Below, one piece after another: positions 27,238 to 33,046 of a DNA stretch of 36,712 bases. The stretch is from positions 1 through 36,712 of the IMG/VR virus record IMGVR_UViG_3300043395_002709. One strand, given 5' to 3'. Positions within the stretch are counted from its first letter, which is position 1; every line of letters starts with the position of its first letter. The DNA comes from a virus. Below the pieces are notes generated by a model, which had not been told where the DNA came from, ran no database searches, and saw nothing but the letters and a program-made list of their open reading frames with translations. The position numbers were made by a program, and so were the translations under genes.

Positions 27238-27567
27238 ATGGATCTAAACAATTACCAAACCGAGGCACTCAAGACAGCTGTTTACCCTAACATGGGGTCC
27301 AACTTCCCTTACCCCGCGCTCGGACTTGCGGGTGAGGCAGGTGAAGTTGCCGACAAACTGAAGAAAGTTATTCGGGACAACGACGGTATTCTCACTGATC
27401 CCGTTCGAGATGCGGTTGCTAAAGAACTTGGGGATGTGCTCTGGTACGTTTCAGTTCTAGCGTTTGAACTGGATTACAATCTTGAGGAAATCGCACAAAA
27501 CAACCTTGCCAAACTTGCTTCTCGGCAAGAGCGTGGCGTTCTTACTGGTTCCGGAGACAACCGTTGA
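27238..27567 (+). CDS. mazG: MazG-like nucleotide pyrophosphohydrolase
   Basis: A 109-residue all-helical protein with the MazG metal-binding motif: GEAGE with Glu33 and Glu36, then KELGD with Glu63 and Asp66 (E-x-x-E ... E-x-x-D). MazG hydrolyses NTPs/dNTPs to monophosphates and, in cyanophages, was proposed to lower host ppGpp and later to act on dNTPs. The single-domain size is as expected for phage homologues. It is preceded by a promoter-like site and followed by an overlapping hypothetical gene and a dCMP deaminase, in a nucleotide-metabolism run. Confidence 0.9.
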   Translation: MDLNNYQTEALKTAVYPNMGSNFPYPALGLAGEAGEVADKLKKVIRDNDGILTDPVRDAVAKELGDVLWYVSVLAFELDYNLEEIAQNNLAKLASRQERGVLTGSGDNR

Positions 27568-27827
27568 TGCTGGCCTCACAAGTTTCCTTTGAGTCGATGA
27601 TGCGAATTGCGTCGGGTCAGCGAGAGTTGGCCTTCGCAACGAGCTACCTCCAGGTGGAGTATGGTTTAGACGACCTGCGTGCCTGCTGGGATGGATTCAT
27701 TCACACCTCCGATAACTACGGCCAAGAGTTCAAATCACGAAAAGCAGTGTGCGAGGAATTTTCATATGCCCTCAATGAATACATCGAGTACCTCGGGGAA
27801 TCCCTTTATCTCAAAGTGGGACCGTAG
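27567..27827 (+). CDS. Hypothetical protein between mazG and deaminase
   Basis: 86 residues from ATG 27567 (TGATG overlap with the mazG stop). The product is helical and acidic (LAFATSYLQVEYGLDDLRACWDGF, AVCEEFSYALNEYIEYL). Its last 62 bases overlap the start of the dCMP deaminase gene in another frame. No known domain; the tight overlaps support translation. Confidence 0.5.
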   Translation: MLASQVSFESMMRIASGQRELAFATSYLQVEYGLDDLRACWDGFIHTSDNYGQEFKSRKAVCEEFSYALNEYIEYLGESLYLKVGP

Positions 27828-28398
27828 GTTCCTCCGCATTGCAGAGGAAATTCGAACCTGGAGTAAAGATCCAGGGACTAAAGTCGGTTGTGTGCTAGTT
27901 CAAGATCGCCGGATGATTGCTTCTGGCTACAACGGTTTTCCGAGCACACTCTCGGATTCTCTTGAGCTTTACGAAGACCGAAACTACAAACTCGCAGTGA
28001 CTGTGCATGCGGAAGCAAACGCAATCATGAACGCTGCAAAAAACGGTGCTAAGACAGAGTCTTGCACGGCATACGTCACCTTCCCGCCGTGTAGCCAATG
28101 TGCTGCTTCCTTAATTCAAGCGGGTGTGAAAAGGGTCGTGTGCCCGGACCCAGCGAATGCCCCTGAAAGGTGGAGGGCAAGTTTCAAGCTGGCGAATAAC
28201 ATGTTATATGATTCGGGCGTGGAACTTCTCTACTATTCAGAGGCAGACTTACAATGTCGAACAGAAACTGTCCCGTATGCGGAGCCCACTGGGTTGACGG
28301 GCAACTTTACTGGAGCACCGGAAAACCCGGTAAAGACGCCGATCTCAATGCACTTGTTTGCCGAAGACTTCCTCCGGAAAAGGCGGAGAGATGCGTGA
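27766..28398 (+). CDS. Deoxycytidylate (dCMP) deaminase
   Basis: 210 residues from ATG 27766, which has GAGGA 8-12 bases upstream. Zinc-site motifs of the cytidine-deaminase fold are complete: HAEANA (His81, catalytic Glu83) and PPCSQC (Cys109, Cys112), with GYNGFP upstream as in other dCMP deaminases. The enzyme turns dCMP into dUMP, the substrate for ThyX. The catalytic domain should end at about residue 160. The remaining 50 residues run across the start of the next gene in another frame and look like non-conserved read-through, so the original stop may have been lost. In-frame starts upstream to 27679 lie inside the previous gene and add no conserved sequence. Confidence 0.88.
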   Translation: MPSMNTSSTSGNPFISKWDRRFLRIAEEIRTWSKDPGTKVGCVLVQDRRMIASGYNGFPSTLSDSLELYEDRNYKLAVTVHAEANAIMNAAKNGAKTESCTAYVTFPPCSQCAASLIQAGVKRVVCPDPANAPERWRASFKLANNMLYDSGVELLYYSEADLQCRTETVPYAEPTGLTGNFTGAPENPVKTPISMHLFAEDFLRKRRRDA

Positions 28399-28484
28399 AT
28401 CCTTCTCAAGGATGTGAAGGAGGGATAGGTTGGGAAGAAAGATTAAAAATGACTGAAGCGGCACTAACTGAATTTGATCTCTGA
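28254..28484 (+). CDS. Small zinc-ribbon-like phage protein
   Basis: 76 residues, MSNRNCPVCGAHWVDGQLYW, with a CxxC at 6-9, then a second Cys cluster (CRRL, RCVNPSQGCEGG) that could complete a zinc site. It ends in a helix with acidic tail. The gene overlaps the end of the dCMP deaminase gene by 145 bases in another frame; the conserved-looking content (CPxCGAHW, GxxDxDLxxLVC) favours this frame as the real one there. A terminator follows directly. Confidence 0.7.
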   Translation: MSNRNCPVCGAHWVDGQLYWSTGKPGKDADLNALVCRRLPPEKAERCVNPSQGCEGGIGWEERLKMTEAALTEFDL

Positions 28485-28491
28485 GGCGGAT

Positions 28492-28525
28492 AACCGCCCT
28501 GACTGGGGGCGGTTTGCCCCCTTTT
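28492..28525 (+). terminator. Rho-independent terminator
   Basis: Stem AACCGCCC (28492-28499) / GGGCGGTT (28507-28514) with a seven-base loop, then TGCCCCCTTTT. The T-run is short (28522-28525) and overlaps the -35 region of the next promoter. It separates the deaminase operon from the sigma-factor operon. Confidence 0.7.
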
Positions 28526-28550
28526 CGTGTAGGCCGAAACGCGGTATACT
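28522..28550 (+). promoter_or_regulatory. Sigma70-like promoter of sigma-factor operon
   Basis: TATACT (28545-28550) is 17 bases after TTTTCG (28522-28527). The -10 is strong and the -35 weak. Predicted start near 28557 favours the ATG at 28571 over the upstream ATG 28562. Confidence 0.55.
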
Positions 28551-28570
28551 TATTACAGTTGATGAGAACC

Positions 28571-29161
28571 ATGAGCAACGACCAAACCTTCTACAACGCT
28601 GTCAAGGGTGACGCCCGCGCTGTTACGCAAGTGATTCGGCAATACACCCCGCTCGTTCACAAGCTGGTGAACAAGTACTGCTGGATGGCGCCGAAGCACA
28701 GCCGAGAGGACCTGGTGCAAGAGGGTCTTCTGGGTATCGTGAAAGCGATCGAGACCTTTGATCTCGAGAAAGGCTGCAAGCCAATGACCTGGATTTATCC
28801 GCAAGTTCGCGGCGCAGTTCAAGGTTTGGCTCGAAAGGAAAACCGGAACCCGAAATATCCGCTGTCTCTGGAACAATCCGATTGGGCCAAAAACCTTGAA
28901 GACCCGAGCCAATTTGAGGTTCGTGATGAGGTTGTCTCCGGAAAAATTCGTGATATTGTGCTTGCCGGCTGCGGTTCACTTGATAGCAAGCGAGCTCAGA
29001 TTGTGTGCTCCCGTTACGGCCTTCTGGGTGAAAAGGAGCTTCGTCAGGGCGAGGTCGCCAAGAAGTTTGGTATGAGCAAGCAAGCAATCAACTCACATAT
29101 CGCACGCTTTGGTAAAATCGTGCGTGAAAAGCACCCCGAGCTGGAGGCTCTGATTAAGTGA
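28571..29161 (+). CDS. Phage RNA polymerase sigma factor (sigma70 family)
   Basis: 196 residues from ATG 28571; another ATG nine bases upstream (28562) is possible. Region 2 is clear: HSREDLVQEGLLGIVKAIET with the following FDLEKG, TWIYPQVRGAV (residues ~44-84), covering the core-binding and -10-recognition helices. A region 4-like helix-turn-helix (residues ~159-185, QGEVAKKFGMSKQAINSHI) lies at the C-terminus. Phage sigma factors of this kind (T4 gp55 group) direct host RNA polymerase to late genes. It has its own promoter and opens an operon with a thioredoxin-like protein, SpeD and small genes. A second, different sigma-like gene lies at 34979. Confidence 0.82.
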   Translation: MSNDQTFYNAVKGDARAVTQVIRQYTPLVHKLVNKYCWMAPKHSREDLVQEGLLGIVKAIETFDLEKGCKPMTWIYPQVRGAVQGLARKENRNPKYPLSLEQSDWAKNLEDPSQFEVRDEVVSGKIRDIVLAGCGSLDSKRAQIVCSRYGLLGEKELRQGEVAKKFGMSKQAINSHIARFGKIVREKHPELEALIK

Positions 29162-29430
29162 CTAACGCGAAGGAAAAACACCCAATCACATACGAAGGAA
29201 AGAAACTTTACGTGGTTAAAGTTGAGTACGAGGCGTATGTCCTCGCCGAGGAATACGAAGATGCCAAGGATTTTGCCAATGAGATCCTGAAGTATGAGGA
29301 GCCATTTGTGGATTGCACCGTGGTCACAGAAGACAATCGCAATCCCCTGAAGTGGACGTCGATGTGCTGCCTCTATCACCCCGAGCAGGATCAACGAGAC
29401 ATCGACCTATGGAAGGTAATCGGAGTATGA
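29158..29430 (+). CDS. Hypothetical acidic protein
   Basis: 90 residues from GTG 29158 (GTGA overlap with the previous stop). N-terminal KHPITYEGKKLYVVKVEYEA forms a predicted strand pair, then an acidic helical region (LAEEYEDAKDFANEILKYEE). It ends ...IDLWKVIGV. The 4-base overlaps on both sides suggest coupled translation. No known family. Confidence 0.6.
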   Translation: MTNAKEKHPITYEGKKLYVVKVEYEAYVLAEEYEDAKDFANEILKYEEPFVDCTVVTEDNRNPLKWTSMCCLYHPEQDQRDIDLWKVIGV

Positions 29431-29771
29431 GTGAAACGGGTAAAAGTTGCCTTGTCACGAAAGTGTACGAGGATAACTGCGACGTTTGCAAACACATGAG
29501 CAAACATGATCGCGCACTCTACGATGAGTTTAGTGAGATTAACTACCAGGAAGTTAGCCTGGACGACGTGATTAATCACGAGAACAACCTCACGAAACTT
29601 CGTCTTTACCAGTGCCTCGAACGCTATGCCTTAAACAGCGACTACACGATTGATTTGCCCGTTTACGTCTACTTGACGAAGCAAGGCAAATACTTGGGTC
29701 ACCATATTGGTGCCGCAACGATCGTAGAACTCCGTGACAAAACAAAAGAGATCCTATCTCAGGATTCGTAG
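29427..29771 (+). CDS. Thioredoxin-like protein
   Basis: 114 residues from ATG 29427, which overlaps the preceding stop (ATGA); upstream in-frame starts lie inside the previous gene. The active-site pair is Cys18-Asp-Val-Cys21 (VYEDNCDVCKHM), followed by an acidic helix and a strand with Pro78 as the cis-proline (DLPVYVYL), then GKYLGHHIGA, the typical thioredoxin order. It could reduce ribonucleotide reductase, though NrdA here carries its own glutaredoxin domain. The active site CDVC differs from thioredoxin's CGPC, so redox potential may differ. Confidence 0.75.
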   Translation: MSETGKSCLVTKVYEDNCDVCKHMSKHDRALYDEFSEINYQEVSLDDVINHENNLTKLRLYQCLERYALNSDYTIDLPVYVYLTKQGKYLGHHIGAATIVELRDKTKEILSQDS

Positions 29772-29785
29772 GAGCTTTATGAAGT

Positions 29786-30112
29786 TTGGGACACCACATT
29801 CTCGTTAGCCTTTATGGCATCTCATTCACTCTGTTGGATGATATCGCAGGGATTCGGTACGCCTTTGAAAAGGCGGTTGAAGCCTGTGGGGCGACCGTTC
29901 TTAATCGGTTTTCTCATCAGTTTCATCCGCAAGGTGTTACGGTTGTATACGCGTTGGCGGAAAGCCATCTAAGTATTCACACATTCCCTGAAAACGGTTG
30001 CTGCGCAATCGACGTATACACTTGCGGGGATATGAACGCCAAGCAAGGTATGCAAGTCCTAATTGACTATTTCAACCCGATTGAAATTTCTATGCAGGAG
30101 GTTAAACGATGA
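29786..30112 (+). CDS. speD: S-adenosylmethionine decarboxylase SpeD
   Basis: 108 residues read from TTG 29786 (LGHHILVSLYGI). The self-cleavage site is AES-HLSIHT with Glu59/Ser60 becoming the pyruvoyl group, and Cys80 in DVYTCGD is the conserved proton donor. SpeD makes decarboxylated SAM for spermidine synthesis and is a recurring cyanophage metabolic gene. Start problem: the AGGAG at 29770-29774 points to ATG 29779, whose frame (MKFGTPHSR, then stop) is one base off; dropping one T gives MKLGHHIL, a normal SpeD start. This is either a sequence error, a +1 frameshift or true TTG initiation. The core sequence leaves no doubt about the family. Confidence 0.88.
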   Translation: MGHHILVSLYGISFTLLDDIAGIRYAFEKAVEACGATVLNRFSHQFHPQGVTVVYALAESHLSIHTFPENGCCAIDVYTCGDMNAKQGMQVLIDYFNPIEISMQEVKR

Positions 30113-30267
30113 AACGAAGTAAACTTGCACAGAGGGCTTTAAAACACCCTGAGTTATTTAGTTCAGCAGAACTTTCTTACTTTGAGCTTTGGTTGAAAGC
30201 TCGCCAAGAGCGAAAGGCTCGAGAAAAGGAGAAAAAACAGAGTAAAAAGTCAGACTACTTGGAGTAG
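30109..30267 (+). CDS. Small basic cyanophage protein
   Basis: 52 residues (MKRSKLAQRALKHPELFSSA...), starting within the speD stop (ATGA). It has an N-terminal basic part, a helical ELSYFELWLKARQERKAR segment and a Lys-rich end (KEKKQSKKSDYLE). It is a single positively charged helical unit that probably binds RNA or DNA. A stop-to-start coupling and conserved-looking HPELFSSAE support it as a real gene. A promoter follows directly. Confidence 0.6.
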   Translation: MKRSKLAQRALKHPELFSSAELSYFELWLKARQERKAREKEKKQSKKSDYLE

Positions 30268-30295
30268 TTTACAAAACTTTACATTCCGCTATACT
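30268..30295 (+). promoter_or_regulatory. Sigma70-like promoter of hli cluster (TTTACA-N16-TATACT)
   Basis: TTTACA (30268-30273) and TATACT (30290-30295), spacer 16, immediately downstream of the preceding stop codon and 24 bases upstream of the first hli ATG. Both hexamers are near consensus. Predicted transcription start near 30302. Confidence 0.65.
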
Positions 30296-30318
30296 CTTCC
30301 TGTCTAACGCCTAAAATC

Positions 30319-30516
30319 ATGACGGTCACTTCGAACGAGTTCGGTCAACAAAACATGTGGGCCAAAGAGCCCGTAATGACTTACGCTGATCACCCTTGGG
30401 GTGTGCCCCACAACGAAATCGCCGAAAAACTGAATGGTCGCCTCGCGATGCTTGGCATCGTGGCTGGTTTTATTTCTTACGCTTCTACTGGAAAATTCTT
30501 CTTCGGTATTTTCTGA
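30319..30516 (+). CDS. hli: High-light-inducible protein (Hlip)
   Basis: 65 residues. The chlorophyll a/b-binding helix motif ExxNGRxAMxG is complete: Glu36, Asn39, Gly40, Arg41, Met44, Gly46, followed by a hydrophobic transmembrane helix (IVAGFISYASTGKFFFGIF). Hlips bind chlorophyll and carotenoids and protect photosystem II assembly under stress. They are among the most common host-derived genes in cyanophages. The upstream part (QQNMWAKEPVMTYADHPWGV) matches phage-type Hlips. It has its own promoter and heads a cluster with a 30-residue peptide and a second hli. Confidence 0.95.
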   Translation: MTVTSNEFGQQNMWAKEPVMTYADHPWGVPHNEIAEKLNGRLAMLGIVAGFISYASTGKFFFGIF

Positions 30517-30521
30517 CTTAA

Positions 30522-30614
30522 ATGACCGAGCTTTTCTGGACGGGAATTTCAGTTACGTTCCTCGTCATTCTTTCCTACGCTATTCAACAACTCGCTGAGA
30601 CCTACGATGTTTAA
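30522..30614 (+). CDS. 30-residue single-helix membrane peptide
   Basis: ATG 30522 to TAA 30614 gives MTELFWTGISV..., with one predicted transmembrane helix (about residues 5-22, TGISVTFLVILSYAI) and a polar C-terminal end QQLAETYDV. It begins five bases after the hli stop and its last eight bases overlap the ATG of the second hli gene (30607), so translation of the two is likely coupled. Size and layout recall the one-helix subunits of photosystem II and cytochrome b6f (PsbT, PsbM, PetN class), but the sequence matches none that I can recall. Unknown function; real gene on layout. Confidence 0.5.
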   Translation: MTELFWTGISVTFLVILSYAIQQLAETYDV

Positions 30615-30717
30615 CGAAAAAGCTGAGCGCATTAACGGCCTGTTCGCAATGATTGGTATCGTTGCTGCCATGGGTGCTTACGCCCTGACTGGCCAAGTCA
30701 TTCCAGGAATCTGGTGA
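30607..30717 (+). CDS. hli: Short Hlip-like protein lacking the motif arginine
   Basis: 36 residues, MFNEKAERIN then GLFAMIG and a helix ending TGQVIPGIW. It aligns with the end of cyanophage Hlips (ExxNGRxAMxG ... TGQ.IPG.W). Glu7, Asn10, Gly11, Ala14, Met15 and Gly17 are kept, but the conserved Arg is replaced by Leu12. The Glu-Arg pair in light-harvesting-type helices is normally the intermolecular salt bridge and chlorophyll ligand, so binding may be altered or heteromeric. It starts within the end of the membrane-peptide gene and ends four bases before the next gene. Confidence 0.8.
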   Translation: MFNEKAERINGLFAMIGIVAAMGAYALTGQVIPGIW

Positions 30718-30721
30718 TTTC

Positions 30722-30991
30722 ATGTGGTGGCCCAACCCTGAAGACCTACAAGATTTAGAAATCGAAGAAACTGAGGAAGGGTTCTCACTTTCTGCTCCAG
30801 AAGACACCAAGTGTGCGCTCTGGCTAAAGCACTACTCTCAATCAGAGGAGCTTCGGTCAGAGTTTGAAGCAGAATTTCAAAAATGTCTAGAAAATTACAT
30901 CAAAGAACAAGATGGCGAAAGTCAAGTCTCTAACCAACCAGAAAGTAATTGTCCGGGTCGAGAAGAAGACAGCACAGGGTTGCAGTCGTAA
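30722..30991 (+). CDS. Hypothetical acidic protein
   Basis: 89 residues. It opens MWWPNPEDLQDLEIEETEEG, is strongly acidic throughout, with a helical middle (ALWLKHYSQSEELRSEFEAEF) and a disordered end. The last 80 bases overlap the gene at 30912 in another frame, so the C-terminus beyond QDGES may not be under selection. No known domain. Confidence 0.5.
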   Translation: MWWPNPEDLQDLEIEETEEGFSLSAPEDTKCALWLKHYSQSEELRSEFEAEFQKCLENYIKEQDGESQVSNQPESNCPGREEDSTGLQS

Positions 30992-31055
30992 CACAAACCT
31001 GGCTGCCACTCCAAATCGAGCCCGCAAACGTCGCTACCGGGGTCAAGGTAAATGA
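30912..31055 (+). CDS. Very basic small cyanophage protein
   Basis: 47 residues (MAKVKSLTNQKVIVRVEKKT...), ending RARKRRYRGQGK. It is strongly basic with a central strand (KVIVRVEKK) and an Arg/Lys-rich tail, likely to bind nucleic acid. Its start lies inside the preceding gene and its stop overlaps the next ATG (ATGA at 31052), so it is part of a coupled chain. A similar YRGQG ending is familiar from small cyanophage proteins. Confidence 0.65.
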   Translation: MAKVKSLTNQKVIVRVEKKTAQGCSRNTNLAATPNRARKRRYRGQGK

Positions 31056-31369
31056 GTTTTGCGCAGCTAAACCCTCCTCTGCCACTTGAAACCCCAAAAG
31101 GAAGAGGTTGGGCCCACGCTGTTATTGACTACTCGCAGGAGCATGACCTTCTGTGGGTAGTCTTTTTGAACGAAACGGGTGAGTGCTGGACATTCCCCAA
31201 TGCGGACATCCGCATGGTCAACAACATCTCTCTTGGTCGCTATGTCCCTGATTATCAGTCTTACAATAGCTTCGGCGCTGGGAACCCTCCTTGGCAACAT
31301 GGGTCTGTTTTGGGTGATCGGACACATGGCGAAAAAACAACAGGAGGCACAGCAACAAGAGCTAGCTAA
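31052..31369 (+). CDS. Conserved small cyanophage protein
   Basis: 105 residues; the conserved part is the first ~70 residues: LETPKGRGWAHAVIDYSQEH, LLWVVFLNETGECWTFPN, IRMVNNISLGR. This TPKG-x-G-x-AH...IDY..EH-x-L-x-W...(T)GE-x-W-x-x-(P)N pattern is characteristic of a small cyanophage protein of unknown function. The last ~24 residues (from 31299) overlap the next gene in another frame and have no recognisable fold, which suggests the true selected C-terminus is near residue 80. Confidence 0.65.
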   Translation: MSFAQLNPPLPLETPKGRGWAHAVIDYSQEHDLLWVVFLNETGECWTFPNADIRMVNNISLGRYVPDYQSYNSFGAGNPPWQHGSVLGDRTHGEKTTGGTATRAS

Positions 31370-31445
31370 GCTTCAGGCCCAGTTCCTGGAAATGCGTCAG
31401 AAGGAAGCTGAAAGAATGCACCGTTACGCCAAGATGGAGAGTTGA
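31299..31445 (+). CDS. Small coiled-coil protein with hydrophobic start
   Basis: 48 residues from ATG 31299, or 39 from ATG 31326. MGLFWVIGHM is a short hydrophobic N-terminus, then a Gln/Lys/Glu-rich amphipathic helix (KKQQEAQQQELAKLQAQFLE) ending RYAKMES. It overlaps the previous gene by 71 bases. Helix periodicity supports translation in this frame. It could be a membrane-anchored coiled coil. Function unknown. Confidence 0.5.
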   Translation: MGLFWVIGHMAKKQQEAQQQELAKLQAQFLEMRQKEAERMHRYAKMES

Positions 31446-31448
31446 GGG

Positions 31449-31477
31449 TTTACACTCGCTCCTAAACGCGCTATACT
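31449..31477 (+). promoter_or_regulatory. Sigma70-like promoter (TTTACA-N17-TATACT)
   Basis: TTTACA (31449-31454) and TATACT (31472-31477) with a 17-base spacer give the best consensus promoter in the window. It would start transcription near 31484 and drive the gene at 31501 and the nrdB-nrdA unit behind it. Confidence 0.7.
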
Positions 31478-31500
31478 TAACTCACCTGTTCCAAACCACC

Positions 31501-32100
31501 GTGAACATTTTCGCTGTCAGTGACAACCCACTTATCGCTGCTTGCCAATTACCCGACAAACTTGTCGTCAAAATGCCTACGGAGAGCATCCAGATGCTGA
31601 TTCCGTGGGCTTTTAACACGCATCAAGTTTACATCGAAAAACCCGACGGGACCCTATACCGGACGAAAGGATTTGCTCACCATCCTTGTTCAAAGTGGCT
31701 CTACGAAAGTCCCGCAAATGTTGTTTGGTTGCTTGAACATGCGTGCGCAATGTGCGAGGAGTACACCGCCCGTTATCACAAGACGCATGGCGTTGTCTAC
31801 GCACTGTCACAGCTAACTGATCTAATTGCTTGGCACTACCCCGACGCAGACTCACACGATCACACACCTTTTGTTCAGGCAATGCCTGATGAGTTCAAGG
31901 TCCCTGGTGATTCTGTTCAAGCGTACCGCAATTACATTAACGGTTACAAGGGTTACGCTGTGTGGAACTACAGCGAAAAGCCCGACTGGTGGGACGAAGC
32001 CAAACACGAGCCCGTCCGCAAACAATACCTCGCTGAGCGAGAAGCCAAACGTATGAAGCGTCAGCATGACAAGCATTCGAGAGTACCGTCAACCGTATAA
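31501..32100 (+). CDS. Conserved phage protein of unknown function
   Basis: 199 residues from GTG 31501 just after a strong promoter. The start, MNIFAVSDNPLIAACQLPDK, followed by LVVKMPTESIQML, is the N-terminal signature of a widespread phage family (NIF...xxP..AA..L.DKHVVKM..E..QML) of unknown role; here the usual His of DKHVVKM is replaced by Leu. Later segments (PCSKWLYESPANVVWLLEHA, YHKTHGV) are also family-like. The Lys/Arg-rich end overlaps nrdB by 35 bases. A role in DNA or nucleotide metabolism is plausible from context. Confidence 0.65.
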   Translation: MNIFAVSDNPLIAACQLPDKLVVKMPTESIQMLIPWAFNTHQVYIEKPDGTLYRTKGFAHHPCSKWLYESPANVVWLLEHACAMCEEYTARYHKTHGVVYALSQLTDLIAWHYPDADSHDHTPFVQAMPDEFKVPGDSVQAYRNYINGYKGYAVWNYSEKPDWWDEAKHEPVRKQYLAEREAKRMKRQHDKHSRVPSTV

Positions 32101-33046
32101 AGTGAACGGGGAATTTGAGTTCCCCGAGTTCTTTGAAGCCTATCACAAAGCCCAGTCTTCTCAGTGGCGCCCGCAAGAAGTTTCCTTCGAGAGCGACATC
32201 CGAGACTGGCAAAACTCTTCTCCAGAAGAACGCGAAATTATCGGTGGTATCCTACGTGGGTTCACCCAACTTGAGTGCCATGTGAGCGACTACTGGGCAA
32301 ACATCCCAAACTGGTTTCCGAAACATGAAATTTCTGCTGTAGCACGGGCTTTCTCTCTTTCTGAGATTGTTCATGCCGAAGCTTACAATCTTCTCTCTGA
32401 TACCTTGGGGCTAGATGAATTCGAAGCATTCCTCGGAGATCCCGTCGCCCAACAGAAGATCGGCTACTTCCTTGAAAGTCGAGGAGTTAAAGAGTCTCTT
32501 GCTGTGTTTAGCGGTGCTGGCGAAGGTGTTTCTCTATTCAGCTCTTTTGCTGTTTTGCTATCCCTTAACCTTACTGGGCGTTTCAAAGGAATCGCTCAAA
32601 TCATTTCTTGGTCGGCTCTTGACGAGCAGCAGCACTCCGACACCGGAATCCAACTCTTCCGACAGTTAATCGAAGAGGATCCGTTAACCTCTGATGAGGC
32701 TGAGATGATCTCGCAAGGATTCAAAGCAGTGCTGAGAAACGAGGAAGCATTCCTCGATCAAATCTTCAAGAATCGAACGCTCAGCACCATCAATCTGTAT
32801 GATGCAAAACAATATCTTCGCTGGCGGGCGAATGAGCGATTGACCAAACTTGGGATCTCGGTTCCAATGTTCCACGTGGACAACGAAGCTGCTGACCGCA
32901 TCAAATCGTGGTTCCACCCGTTGATGGCGGGCGCCACCAGCACCGACTTCTTCGCTCAGTCAAAAGATGGCGGCAATTACATTTCGAAACCAACCCAAGA
33001 TTTCATGGGTGTTAACCTGAAGACTCTCGATCTTGTCCTTGTATGA
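32066..33046 (+). CDS. nrdB: Class I ribonucleotide reductase, small (beta) subunit
   Basis: 326 residues with a ferritin-like di-metal site: Glu70 (FTQLECHV), Glu100-x-x-His103 with radical Tyr107 (EIVHAEAY), Glu153 (GEGVSLF), and Glu187-x-x-His190 (DEQQH). Retaining Tyr107 fits a class Ia/b tyrosyl-radical enzyme. The beta subunit generates the radical that the alpha subunit uses to reduce ribonucleotides. Start ATG 32066 overlaps the upstream gene by 35 bases, and the stop overlaps nrdA's ATG (ATGA). Confidence 0.93.
   Translation: MTSIREYRQPYKVNGEFEFPEFFEAYHKAQSSQWRPQEVSFESDIRDWQNSSPEEREIIGGILRGFTQLECHVSDYWANIPNWFPKHEISAVARAFSLSEIVHAEAYNLLSDTLGLDEFEAFLGDPVAQQKIGYFLESRGVKESLAVFSGAGEGVSLFSSFAVLLSLNLTGRFKGIAQIISWSALDEQQHSDTGIQLFRQLIEEDPLTSDEAEMISQGFKAVLRNEEAFLDQIFKNRTLSTINLYDAKQYLRWRANERLTKLGISVPMFHVDNEAADRIKSWFHPLMAGATSTDFFAQSKDGGNYISKPTQDFMGVNLKTLDLVLV

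Noticed and set aside
29437-29448. GGGTAAAAGTTG inside the thioredoxin-like gene
   Set aside because: Within coding sequence near its start, with no gene start at the expected distance; treated as chance.
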